The notes beneath the pieces are model-generated. The model was not told the origin of the DNA, did not search any database, and saw only the letters and a list, made by a program, of their open reading frames with translations. Shown piece by piece: positions 36,085 through 43,784 of a stretch of DNA of 64,000 bases. Within the stretch, counting starts at the first letter, position 1. Every line of letters begins with the position of its first letter. The stretch spans positions 248,001-312,000 of the forward strand of contig DAHUXM010000034.1 of NCBI GenBank assembly GCA_027307165.1. The letters are read 5' to 3'. A program made the translations under genes and the position numbers. The stretch is from Gemmatimonadota bacterium. GTDB lineage: Bacteria > Gemmatimonadota > Gemmatimonadetes > Gemmatimonadales > Gemmatimonadaceae.

Positions 36085-37400
36085 TGGCGATCCGCGGAAG
36101 CCTCACCGAGGCGAGCCTCCCGGACGTGCTTCAGCTCCTCGCGATGGGGAAGAAGACCGGCTGCCTCGGCCTGACGTACGCCAACAACTTCGGATACATC
36201 TACTTCGCCGACGGCGCCATCTCTCACGCGTCGATCGTCAACCGCAATCTCAGCACCGAAGAAGCGGTCTATCTGCTCTTCACATGGACGCAGGGCACGT
36301 TCAACTTCGAACCCGGTGCAACTCCGGACGAAGGCGTGCCCATGCATTCCATAGATCCGCAATCGCTGCTCCTCGAAGGAGCGCGTCGCGTCGATGAGTG
36401 GGCGCTGATAGCGAAGAAGATCCCGACGTTCGACATCGTGTACGCCATGGATCGTCACCGCATGATGGCGATCGAGCGCGAGCTGACGCCGGAAGAGGAG
36501 AAGCTCGTTCCACTCATCGATGGCCAGCGGGATGTCAGCGCGCTCATCGCAGAGTCCAAGCTTGGCGAGTTCGTCACCGCGAAGACCCTGTACGGGCTGC
36601 TCATGACCGGCTACATGATGCGCGTGGGTGTAAGCACGCGTGCGCGTACGCCGGCCCGTACCGACGACAAGGCGACCGAGCACCGCAACCTCGGCGTCGC
36701 CTTCTACAAGACGGGAATGTACGAGGAGTCGCAGCGGGAGTTCCGGCGCGTCGACGCGTTGCGCGAGAACGATCCGGAAGCTTCGTTCTATCTCGGTCTC
36801 GTCGCCCTGAGGCAGGAGCAGTGGCCGGCGGCCGCACACGCGTTCGAGCGGTACGTGACGCAACAGCACACGTCACGCCCCGCGGTGTTCGTGAACCTCG
36901 CGTATGCGTACGAGCAGATGGGTGAGATGGATCGCGCCCGCGCCGCGATGGCAGACGCGCTATCCCACGGAGGCCGTGGCGACCCGCTGGTGCAGACCAA
37001 CGCCGCTGCAATGGCCGTTGCGGCAAGAGATTACGAGACCGCCGACGCGGCGCTCGCCTCAGCACGAACGTTGTGGGGAACGCGCCGACCGCCGCCGGTG
37101 TGGTTTCACTATGCGGGCCTGGCCGCGGCGATGGTCAATGATCTCGATCGCGCGATAGCGCTGCTGAGCGAGGCGGTGCAGGTGTACCCGTCGTATGCAG
37201 TTCTCTGGAACAACCTCGCCGTGGCCTACGAGGCGCGCGATGACTTCGACGACGCGCTGCGGACCCTTGAACGCGGTCTGATCGAGGATTCCACGCTCCC
37301 TCAGCTGCACCGCAACTTTGCCGATTCGTTGCAACGCGACGGTCGCTTCGACGAGGCCAGGGAAGCGTACCGTCGTGCGCACACTCTGGATGCCCAGTGA
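36084..37400 (+). CDS. DUF4388 and tetratricopeptide-repeat protein
   Basis: The 438-residue protein has an N-terminal DUF4388 domain (RGSLTEASLPDVLQLLAMGK, and GYIYFADGAISHASI) as found in PatA-like and gliding-motility regulators, then a linker with EEEKLVPLIDGQRDVSALI and a C-terminal row of about six TPR motifs from 210 to the end (HRNLGVAFYKTGMYEESQRE, YLGLVALRQEQWPAAAHAFE, ALWNNLAVAYEARDDFDDAL). DUF4388 proteins are linked to signal-dependent behaviours, in Myxococcus and cyanobacteria among others, but a biochemical activity is not known. Its position between cheC and cheR ties it to the same pathway. Stop overlaps the cheR GTG. Confidence 0.85.
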   Translation: MAIRGSLTEASLPDVLQLLAMGKKTGCLGLTYANNFGYIYFADGAISHASIVNRNLSTEEAVYLLFTWTQGTFNFEPGATPDEGVPMHSIDPQSLLLEGARRVDEWALIAKKIPTFDIVYAMDRHRMMAIERELTPEEEKLVPLIDGQRDVSALIAESKLGEFVTAKTLYGLLMTGYMMRVGVSTRARTPARTDDKATEHRNLGVAFYKTGMYEESQREFRRVDALRENDPEASFYLGLVALRQEQWPAAAHAFERYVTQQHTSRPAVFVNLAYAYEQMGEMDRARAAMADALSHGGRGDPLVQTNAAAMAVAARDYETADAALASARTLWGTRRPPPVWFHYAGLAAAMVNDLDRAIALLSEAVQVYPSYAVLWNNLAVAYEARDDFDDALRTLERGLIEDSTLPQLHRNFADSLQRDGRFDEAREAYRRAHTLDAQ

Positions 37401-38233
37401 TCACCGAGATGCAGAACGACCCGGGCGCCGACGACGGCTTTCGCGATCTCGCGGAAAAGATCACGCGGGAGAGCGAGTTTCGCTGCACCAACTACAAGGA
37501 CGGCTGCGTGCGTCGCCGCATCGCCGTACGCATGCGCGCGCGCGGTGCGGCGACATATGCACAGTACGGCCATCTGCTCGACAGCGACAGCACCGAGTAC
37601 GAACGGCTCATGGACACGCTCACCGTGAACGTCACGAGATTCTTTCGCAACTCGAACACCTTCGCCGTCGCGGCGGAGCGCGTGATTCCGGAACTGTGGC
37701 ATCGCGTTCCGCGAATCATGGTCTGGAGCGCGGGCAGCGCGTCGGGAGAGGAGGCGTATTCGCTGGCGGCGCTCTTTCACGAGCATGCCCGTTCAATCGG
37801 TGCACTCGGACGCCTTGGGCGCGTGTCCGTACTGGGCAGCGACATAGATCGCGGTTCGCTCGACGCTGCGAACCGCGCGATGTATCTGCCGGCGTCGTTC
37901 ACGGATACGCCGCCGGAAATACTCGACGGACTGTTTCCGCGAGTGGGAGACCGTAGAACGGTCATCCCGGCGATTCGTGCGATCACACGTTTCGAACGAC
38001 GTGACATACTCCGAGACCCGCCGGCGCCGGCGGCCTTCGATCTCGTCGCATGTCGCAACGTCGTCATCTACCTGGATCGCGCCACTCAGGAAGTTCTTGT
38101 CGAGTCGCTGTTCGACTCGTTGCGGCCCGGTGGCTACCTGATAATGGGTCACGTCGAGACGATTTTCGGAAGAGCACGCAGGAATCTCGTTCCGGTGGAC
38201 ATACGAGAGCGCATCTACCACAAGCCGCTATGA
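37397..38233 (+). CDS. cheR: Chemotaxis methyltransferase CheR
   Basis: CheR methylates glutamates of chemoreceptors with SAM. The 278-residue protein has the N-terminal alpha-helical part (RDLAEKITRESEFRCTNYKD), the MDTLTVNVTRFFRNSNTF signature, the SAM-binding segment VWSAGSASGEEAYSLA and CRNVVIYLDRATQEVLV. The start is a GTG overlapping the upstream stop (GTGA). It precedes cheB, giving the adaptation pair; the receptor whose sites they modify is not in the window. Confidence 0.95.
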   Translation: MITEMQNDPGADDGFRDLAEKITRESEFRCTNYKDGCVRRRIAVRMRARGAATYAQYGHLLDSDSTEYERLMDTLTVNVTRFFRNSNTFAVAAERVIPELWHRVPRIMVWSAGSASGEEAYSLAALFHEHARSIGALGRLGRVSVLGSDIDRGSLDAANRAMYLPASFTDTPPEILDGLFPRVGDRRTVIPAIRAITRFERRDILRDPPAPAAFDLVACRNVVIYLDRATQEVLVESLFDSLRPGGYLIMGHVETIFGRARRNLVPVDIRERIYHKPL

Positions 38234-39330
38234 CTGACACAGCGTCGCGCCTGCATGGTGTGCTGGTCGTGGACGATAGTGCGTTCATGCGCAAGCTGAT
38301 CGCGGAGATGATCGACGCACATCCGGATTTCCGCGTGGTTGGCATTGCGCGCGACGGTGTCGATGCGATGACTCAGATCGACCGGCTCGATCCGGACATC
38401 GTCACGCTCGACCTCGAAATGCCGAAGCTGGATGGGCTGATGGTGCTTCGCCGCGTCATGACCGAGTCTCCGCGTCCGGTCGTGGTCCTGAGCGCGGGGG
38501 GTGCGCAGTACGGCGACGCTACGCTGCGCGCACTCGAGCTCGGTGCGGTCGACTTCGTACGGAAGCCATCGGGCCCGGTTAGCCTCGATCTCCCGATCGT
38601 TCGCGAGCGCTTGATCGCTGCGCTGGGTGCAGCCGCGCGTGCGAGGCTGGCGCCACCGCCGGCGGTGCTCGAACGCGAAGTTGCCACCGTGCCGCAGGCG
38701 CCGCTGCAAAATCGCGGTGCGGCCACCCACGTTGTAGTCATCGCGTCGTCCACCGGGGGTCCGCGGGCGCTTGCGGAGATAGTGCCACAGCTTCCGGCGG
38801 CACTGTCCGCGGCTGTCGTGATTGCGCAGCACCTGCCGGCTGAATTCACCGGGGCTCTCGCCGACCGGCTTGCGCGGGCGAGTGCCGTCAGCGTTCGTGA
38901 AGCGGACGACGGAATGCCGCTTTTCGCCGGCGTGGTGTATGTAGCGCGTGGCGGAGTGAACACGAGCATCGCCAGCAGCGGCGCTGGCGACGGCGGCGCC
39001 GCAGTCCTGCGGCAACAGCCGGCCGAGGCTCGGTCAGGGGCGACGCCGTGTGCGGATGTGCTCTTCAGCTCTGCTGCAGACGTATTCGGCGCTGCCTGCA
39101 CCGGAGTCGTGCTCACGGGTATGGGACGCGACGGAGCTGCCGGTCTGCGGCGTATCAGATCGAGTGGCGGCGGTGGGATCATCCAGGACGAGGCGTCGTC
39201 CGCTATATATGGAATGCCGCGAGCGGCGCTTCTGGAAGCCGGTGCGGATCGAGTGGTGTCGCTATCGATGATGGCGAATGCGATAATCGGAATGGTCCCT
39301 GAGGAGCGACTGGAATGGCTGACAGCGTAG
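38230..39330 (+). CDS. cheB: Chemotaxis methylesterase CheB
   Basis: The 366-residue protein combines a receiver domain (GVLVVDDSAFMRKLIAEMID; phospho-acceptor Asp in IVTLDLEMPKLDG) with a C-terminal methylesterase domain. The catalytic triad motifs are VVIASSTGGPRALAE (Ser), AVVIAQHLPAEFTG (His) and VLTGMGRDGAAGL (Asp). Phosphorylation by CheA activates removal of receptor methyl groups. A low-complexity Ser/Gly/Ala-rich insert (about 245-265) sits in the esterase domain. The ATG overlaps the cheR stop; the next gene begins 16 bp before its end. Confidence 0.96.
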   Translation: MTDTASRLHGVLVVDDSAFMRKLIAEMIDAHPDFRVVGIARDGVDAMTQIDRLDPDIVTLDLEMPKLDGLMVLRRVMTESPRPVVVLSAGGAQYGDATLRALELGAVDFVRKPSGPVSLDLPIVRERLIAALGAAARARLAPPPAVLEREVATVPQAPLQNRGAATHVVVIASSTGGPRALAEIVPQLPAALSAAVVIAQHLPAEFTGALADRLARASAVSVREADDGMPLFAGVVYVARGGVNTSIASSGAGDGGAAVLRQQPAEARSGATPCADVLFSSAADVFGAACTGVVLTGMGRDGAAGLRRIRSSGGGGIIQDEASSAIYGMPRAALLEAGADRVVSLSMMANAIIGMVPEERLEWLTA

Positions 39331-40187
39331 CCGATCTTCGGATCACCTTCGAGCAGTTGAAGCAGGAGATCGAGTCGCGCCAGATGCGCGACGATCCAGC
39401 TCTCAAGGCGTCGCTGATGGACGTGTATCGTGCAGTCGACGGGTCGCTCGGGCAGCTCACGCGATTGAAGGACGACATTCGCGATCTCGTGGAGAAGTGG
39501 AAGGCGCGCAGAAACGCGTCGCCGGCCATGGCGCCGCAGTTTACCGGCACGCGCCCTGTGGTGCACGAGGATCACATCGGCGCGTCCACGTTCCTCGAAC
39601 GCGGCTGGTCCAAGATCTCGCTCGGCGATTACGAAGGCGCCGAGGAGGCACTGTCGCGCGCACTGGAGCTTGCGCCGACGAATACGGAAGGGCAGTCACT
39701 GCTGGGCTGGGCGCAGATGCTTCAGGACAAACTCGATGCTGCGCTGATGAACTTTCAATACGTGCTCGGCCGCGAGCCGGCCAACGCACTCGCGCGCATC
39801 AACGTCGGTTACATCTGCCTCAAGAAGGGAATCTTCGGCGAGGCGATCGAACATCTCTCGAAGGCGCTGCGTCAGGACGAGGACGCTCGTGCGAAATTGT
39901 ACGCGAACTTCTATCTGGGGCTCGTTTACACCGAGCGCGAGATGTACGAGGACGCGCAGATCTTCTTCGAGCGATCCATCACGCTCGGGCCGAATCTCGT
40001 GGAGGCATACTTCGAGCTGGGGCACGCTCTGTGGCTGGCGGGCGAGCGTTCGCGCGCGGTGGCAGTGTGGAAACGTGGCGCAGGCGTGAACAAGTTCAAT
40101 CCCTGGAGCGTCAAGTGCGCCGAGATGGCCGCGACCGCCGATCGCGGCGAGACACCACGGCGAGCCTGGCTCTCACGAGGAGAATGA
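39315..40187 (+). CDS. Tetratricopeptide-repeat protein at the end of the che cluster
   Basis: The 290-residue protein has an N-terminal helical region (DLRITFEQLKQEIESRQMRD, and YRAVDGSLGQLTRLKDDIRD) and four or five TPRs from about 95 to 260 (FLERGWSKISLGDYEGAEEA, FYLGLVYTEREMYEDAQIFF, YFELGHALWLAGERSRAVAV). There is no signal peptide, so it should be a cytoplasmic scaffold. It shares a 16-bp overlap with cheB, which ties its expression to the signalling cluster. No more specific family is recognised. Confidence 0.85.
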   Translation: MADSVADLRITFEQLKQEIESRQMRDDPALKASLMDVYRAVDGSLGQLTRLKDDIRDLVEKWKARRNASPAMAPQFTGTRPVVHEDHIGASTFLERGWSKISLGDYEGAEEALSRALELAPTNTEGQSLLGWAQMLQDKLDAALMNFQYVLGREPANALARINVGYICLKKGIFGEAIEHLSKALRQDEDARAKLYANFYLGLVYTEREMYEDAQIFFERSITLGPNLVEAYFELGHALWLAGERSRAVAVWKRGAGVNKFNPWSVKCAEMAATADRGETPRRAWLSRGE

Positions 40188-40242
40188 AAGCGTCGTCCTG
40201 ACGCCCGTTCAATTAACAACAGATTAAGGTAGGGCCGTTCGC

Positions 40243-40272
40243 TTGACACCCGCCGTCCGCCGCCCGTACACT
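40243..40272 (+). promoter_or_regulatory. Strong sigma-70-like promoter, probably leaderless
   Basis: A perfect -35 TTGACA (40243-40248), an 18-bp spacer and TACACT (40267-40272, four of six) precede the ATG at 40281 by eight bases. The transcription start would fall within a base or two of the ATG, and there is no ribosome binding site, so the message for the following gene is probably leaderless. Confidence 0.65.
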
Positions 40273-40280
40273 TCGCGTCT

Positions 40281-40484
40281 ATGCCGAAAGAAACCATCAA
40301 TGTGGCAACCGCGACCGTTCCTGCGGCTGTTCCTGCCAGTCGCAGACTCATATGGTGGGGGCTCGCGGCCATAACTCTCGTAGTCGGCTACGCCGATCTC
40401 TGGCGTGGCGGTGAGACTCTTGCCCCCGTGCTTCTGGTGCTCGCCTACTGCGTCCTGATACCAGTTGCAATACTCAAACGCTAG
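40281..40484 (+). CDS. Small two-helix membrane protein with a leaderless message
   Basis: The 67-residue product starts MPKETINVATATVPAAVPAS and has two hydrophobic helices (LIWWGLAAITLVVGYADL, and APVLLVLAYCVLIPVAIL) ending in a basic KR. The topology resembles small inner-membrane proteins of unknown function. It has its own promoter ending eight bases before the ATG, no Shine-Dalgarno sequence, and a short terminator-like hairpin after it, so it appears to be a single-gene unit next to tRNA-Val. Confidence 0.75.
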   Translation: MPKETINVATATVPAAVPASRRLIWWGLAAITLVVGYADLWRGGETLAPVLLVLAYCVLIPVAILKR

Positions 40485-40495
40485 AACCTGCACCG

Positions 40496-40521
40496 GCGCC
40501 GAATCCGTTTCGGCGCATTTT
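40496..40521 (+). terminator. Hairpin terminator after the small membrane protein
   Basis: GCGCCGAA (40496-40503) and TTCGGCGC (40509-40516) pair perfectly over 8 bp around a 5-nt loop, followed by ATTTTC. The T-run is short, so termination may be partial. Confidence 0.5.
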
Positions 40522-40529
40522 CTGCACTT

Positions 40530-40603
40530 GGGCGAGTAGCTCAGCTGGTTAGAGCGCCTGCCTTACACGCAGGATGTCGGGGGTTCGAATCCCTCCTCGC
40601 CCA
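40530..40603 (+). tRNA. tRNA-Val (UAC)
   Basis: A complete cloverleaf runs from GGGCGAG to CTCGCCC with discriminator A (74 nt). The anticodon stem CCTGC/GCAGG encloses CTTACAC, giving anticodon UAC for valine. The D arm (AGCTCAGCTGGTTAGAGC) and the T arm (TTCGAAT loop) are canonical. The 3' CCA is not encoded. Confidence 0.95.
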
Positions 40604-40638
40604 TCATGACATGGCCGGACCGCTGGCGAACCTGGCCC

Positions 40639-40665
40639 TTGTAGTGGTGTACAAACGTTTACAAT
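40639..40665 (+). promoter_or_regulatory. Candidate promoter with an AAACGTTT palindrome
   Basis: TTGTAG (40639-40644) and TACAAT (40660-40665) could serve as -35 and -10 boxes but the 15-bp spacer is short. Between and overlapping the -10 lies TGTACAAACGTTTACA, a dyad centred on AAACGTTT (40653-40660). The ribosome binding site GGAGGAG and the TTG start at 40682 follow. Confidence 0.35.
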
Positions 40666-40681
40666 TTTGGAGGAGTCTCAG

Positions 40682-42394
40682 TTGAACGCACGTTATTCTT
40701 TGGCGCTCGCGGCCCTCGCCTTTGCCGGTGTTGCGCCGGCTCATGCGCAGGATGCCAAAGCGCGCATTACCGTGATGACCTTCCAGAGTCAGGAAAAGGG
40801 CACGGGCGCGAAGGCCGCCGATGAGCTTCGTAATCAGCTCAAAGACAAGTTCGATGTGAAGGATGTCTACGTCCTTCCGACGAAGGACGTCAACAATACA
40901 CTCGAGCAATCCGGCTTCTCGGCCAGCGAGCCACTCGCGCCGAATGACGAGAAGGCTCTCGCAAATCTGTTGCGCGCCGACGAATACGTGACGGGCTCGG
41001 TCGAGAAGGCTCCGACTGGCGCCTACACTGTAAATGCGCGCATGGTTCTAGCGCGCGATAACACACTGTCTCAGGCACTTCCCTCGGCCACGAACAACAA
41101 GATTGGTGACGCGATGGACGCGATTTCCAAATCCGTCCGTGACGCCATGAAGCAGCTCGACGGTGAGAAGGAATGCATCAACAAGGCTCGCGGCGGTGAT
41201 ATCGCCGGCGCGCTCGCGGCCGCCCGCAAGGGCGTTGCCGCATATCCGCAGGCGACGCTCGCTCGTCTCTGCGCGGCCAACGTGGAGTACTCGCGATACC
41301 AGAAGGCAACGACGCATGCCGATTCGGTTGCGCTTGCCGACTCTGTGCTCGCCGTAACGCGCGTAATCGCACAACAGGATCCCAAGAGCGTCGCGGCTCT
41401 CAAGTTCAACACCGAGCTGTACAAGGTGATTGGCGACAGCGCACAGTCGCGCGCCACACTCCTCGCTCTCATCCGCGCCGATCCGACCAACGACAAGCTC
41501 ATCAGCCAGGTCGTCAACGAGCTCGCTGGATCAGGTCACGCCAAGGAAGCGGAGCCACTCGTAAAGGAGCTGCTCGACCGCTCGCCGGGTGATCCACAGC
41601 TGCTCCGGACCGCGTTCCTCGTCTACCTCGCCGCTCAGGACTGGCAGCAGGCAGTCACCACGGGCCCTGAGCTGATTCGCGCGGATACGTCCGCTGCCGA
41701 TAGCTCCTACTTCACGCGCATGGCGGCTGCGTACCTCAGCATGAACCAGGCAGCCGACTCGGCGCAGGCCATCGCAGTATTGCAGGCCGGCACGCAGAAG
41801 TATCCGAACAATGGCGATCTGCTGCTCTCGCTCGCGTCCGCGTTGCGCAAGGCGAATCGCGCTCCAGAGGCAGTAGCCGTTCTCAAGCGTGCGATCGCCG
41901 CGAATCCCAACAATCCGCAGGCACTGCTGTTGCTCGCCGACAGCTACGCGCAGGCGAACCAGGAGGATAGCGTTGCGGCCATTCTGCAACGTGCTGCTGC
42001 TGCGCCTGGCGCCGACAAGAGCACCATCGCGCAGTATGCGCTGGGTCAGGGTAACAACATGTACAAGGCAGCCAACGCATCCAAGGACCGCGCTCAGTTC
42101 CAGGCGGCGATCAAGATGCTGCAGCTCTCCGACAGCATCCAGCCGTCGGTAGATGCCAAGTTCCTGGCGGGTGTGTCGGCCTTCTCGGTGGCCCAGAGCG
42201 CGTACAACGAAGCCAATGCGTCCAAGAGCTGCGCGTTGGCCCAGACCGCGCGTGAGAACCTCGGCATCGCTCAGACCGGCCTGCAGGCCGGCGCTACCGA
42301 CGACAAGTACAAGGCGGCCGCAAGTCAGTTCCTCCCCGTGATCGCCCAATTCCTGCCGCCCGCGGACGCGCAGGTCAAGAAATTCTGCAAGTAG
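40682..42394 (+). CDS. Secreted tetratricopeptide-repeat protein
   Basis: The 570-residue protein starts at a TTG placed six bases after a strong GGAGGAG; an in-frame TTG at 40667 would put this site inside the gene. A signal peptide (NARYSLALAALAFAGVAPAH, cleavage before Gln-Asp-Ala) is followed by a strand-rich domain (ARITVMTFQSQEKGTGAKAA ... FDVKDVYVLPTKDV) and TPRs up to about 540 (NNGDLLLSLASALRKANRAP, and PNNPQALLLLADSYAQANQE). The N-terminal domain resembles the nucleotide-free CsgG/TolB-like domains seen in exported TPR proteins; this is tentative. A strong terminator follows at 42431. It is probably periplasmic or outer-membrane associated. Confidence 0.85.
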   Translation: MNARYSLALAALAFAGVAPAHAQDAKARITVMTFQSQEKGTGAKAADELRNQLKDKFDVKDVYVLPTKDVNNTLEQSGFSASEPLAPNDEKALANLLRADEYVTGSVEKAPTGAYTVNARMVLARDNTLSQALPSATNNKIGDAMDAISKSVRDAMKQLDGEKECINKARGGDIAGALAAARKGVAAYPQATLARLCAANVEYSRYQKATTHADSVALADSVLAVTRVIAQQDPKSVAALKFNTELYKVIGDSAQSRATLLALIRADPTNDKLISQVVNELAGSGHAKEAEPLVKELLDRSPGDPQLLRTAFLVYLAAQDWQQAVTTGPELIRADTSAADSSYFTRMAAAYLSMNQAADSAQAIAVLQAGTQKYPNNGDLLLSLASALRKANRAPEAVAVLKRAIAANPNNPQALLLLADSYAQANQEDSVAAILQRAAAAPGADKSTIAQYALGQGNNMYKAANASKDRAQFQAAIKMLQLSDSIQPSVDAKFLAGVSAFSVAQSAYNEANASKSCALAQTARENLGIAQTGLQAGATDDKYKAAASQFLPVIAQFLPPADAQVKKFCK

Positions 42395-42430
42395 CGGCGC
42401 GGGTTCTTACCGCCCGTTAGGTTGCACCAA

Positions 42431-42460
42431 CCGCCCCGGTTCGCGCCGGGGCGGTTTTTT
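42431..42460 (+). terminator. Intrinsic terminator
   Basis: CCGCCCCGG (42431-42439) and CCGGGGCGG (42446-42454) form a perfect 9-bp stem around TTCGCG, followed directly by six T. It ends the secreted TPR gene and insulates the dcw cluster. Confidence 0.92.
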
Positions 42461-42510
42461 GTATATTGGCTGCCTCCCTCGTCGCGTCCGCCGTATCTTG
42501 GAAAGCAATC

Positions 42511-43452
42511 GTGTCGCCGATAACTGAACGATCGTTCGAAAGCGGGTACCATGACCCTGTCATGGTCACTGAGGTGCTTGGCGCACTTGGGAGCGCGGAG
42601 TCGGTACTCGACTGCACGCTGGGCGGTGGCGGCCATTCGCTCGCCTTGCTCGAGGCCGGCGCGTCAGTCACCGGAGTGGACCGCGACAGCGACGCCATCG
42701 CCGAGGCGAGCGCTAGGCTCAAAGCGTTTGTCGAGACAGGCCGCTTCCGCGCGGTCCGCGGCGACTTCACGCACATCGATCAGATCCCTGAGTTGCGCGA
42801 CGAGTCTTTCGCGGGCATTCTGGCTGACCTCGGCGTTTCATCATCGCAGATAGATCGCGACGAACGAGGCTTCTCATTCAGGCCAGGCGTTGCACTGGAC
42901 ATGAGAATGTCCGGGAAAGGCGAATCCGCGGCAGACTTGCTCAACACCGCGAGCGTAGAGGAGCTGACGCGGATATTCCGCGAGTACGGCGATGAGCCTC
43001 GTGCCCGCCGGCTCGCGAACGAGATCGTCCGCCGACGCTCGACACGAGACTTCGTTATTGCCGATGATCTGGTCGGCGCCATTCGCGGCGCTTTTGGTGC
43101 GTCGGCCGGTCCGGGCGACTTCGCTCGCCTCTTTCAGGCGGTACGCATCGCGGTGAACGACGAGTTGGGTGGACTCGAGCGGGTACTTCCCATACTGCGT
43201 GACATGCTCGTACCGGGCGGCACGCTCAGCATCATCGCGTATCACTCCGGTGAAGATCGGCTGGTGAAGCACGCGATGCGTGCGTGGAGCACCACATGCA
43301 CTTGCCCGCCACGCCAGCCTGTTTGCACATGTGGGGGCATCGCGCTTGGCAGACTGGTCACGCGGAAGTCGATCACCGCCAGCGCTGCTGAGATCGCACG
43401 CAACCCGCGCGCGCGCAGTGCTCACCTCAGATCATGGCAAAAGGCGGCGTGA
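42511..43452 (+). CDS. rsmH: 16S rRNA (cytosine(1402)-N(4))-methyltransferase
   Basis: RsmH methylates N4 of C1402 in the ribosomal P site. From the GTG start the product has 313 residues: ESGYHDPVMVTEVLGAL is the typical beginning, TLGGGGHSLALLE the SAM-binding motif and GDFTHID with ILADLGVSSSQID the later motifs; the insert domain ends with YHSGEDRLVKHAMRAWS and TPPR-type CTCPPRQPVCTCGG. A TTG at 42466 is a longer alternative. It opens the dcw cluster; the usual mraZ gene ahead of it is absent, its place taken by the terminator of the preceding gene. Overlaps ftsL by 19 bp. Confidence 0.95.
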   Translation: MSPITERSFESGYHDPVMVTEVLGALGSAESVLDCTLGGGGHSLALLEAGASVTGVDRDSDAIAEASARLKAFVETGRFRAVRGDFTHIDQIPELRDESFAGILADLGVSSSQIDRDERGFSFRPGVALDMRMSGKGESAADLLNTASVEELTRIFREYGDEPRARRLANEIVRRRSTRDFVIADDLVGAIRGAFGASAGPGDFARLFQAVRIAVNDELGGLERVLPILRDMLVPGGTLSIIAYHSGEDRLVKHAMRAWSTTCTCPPRQPVCTCGGIALGRLVTRKSITASAAEIARNPRARSAHLRSWQKAA

Positions 43453-43784
43453 GCAAGGCTGGCGATTCGACTCGCGCGAAACCAGCGGCGAAGCGCCGCA
43501 CGCGCAAGCGGCGCGGCCGGACGATCATGGCGGCGTTACTGATCGGCTTCGTGGTCGTCGCTAGCGCGGTGATCTGGCGACGCAGCTATGGCATAACTCA
43601 GGCTCGACACATGGCCGATCTGGATCGTCGCATCGTGCAGCTGGAAGCCGAGCGTGGGCGCCTCGCCGCGCTCATACGCGACGAATCCAGTCGCACGCAG
43701 CTCGGCCCCATCGTGCAGCAACTGGGAATGCGCATTCCTGATGACCGGCAGGTCCGGTCGATCCAGCGAGGAGCGCAACCGTGA
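43434..43784 (+). CDS. ftsL: FtsL-like cell division protein
   Basis: The 116-residue bitopic protein has a basic cytoplasmic tail rich in Lys and Arg (KRRTRKRRGRTIMAALLIGF), one transmembrane helix (about 32-48) and a periplasmic coiled coil (MADLDRRIVQLEAERGRLAAL). It corresponds in size, topology and position (between rsmH and ftsI) to FtsL, which with FtsB and FtsQ activates FtsWI at the septum. Sequence conservation of FtsL is low, so the call rests on topology and context. No FtsB gene is in the window. Confidence 0.85.
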   Translation: MAKGGVSKAGDSTRAKPAAKRRTRKRRGRTIMAALLIGFVVVASAVIWRRSYGITQARHMADLDRRIVQLEAERGRLAALIRDESSRTQLGPIVQQLGMRIPDDRQVRSIQRGAQP

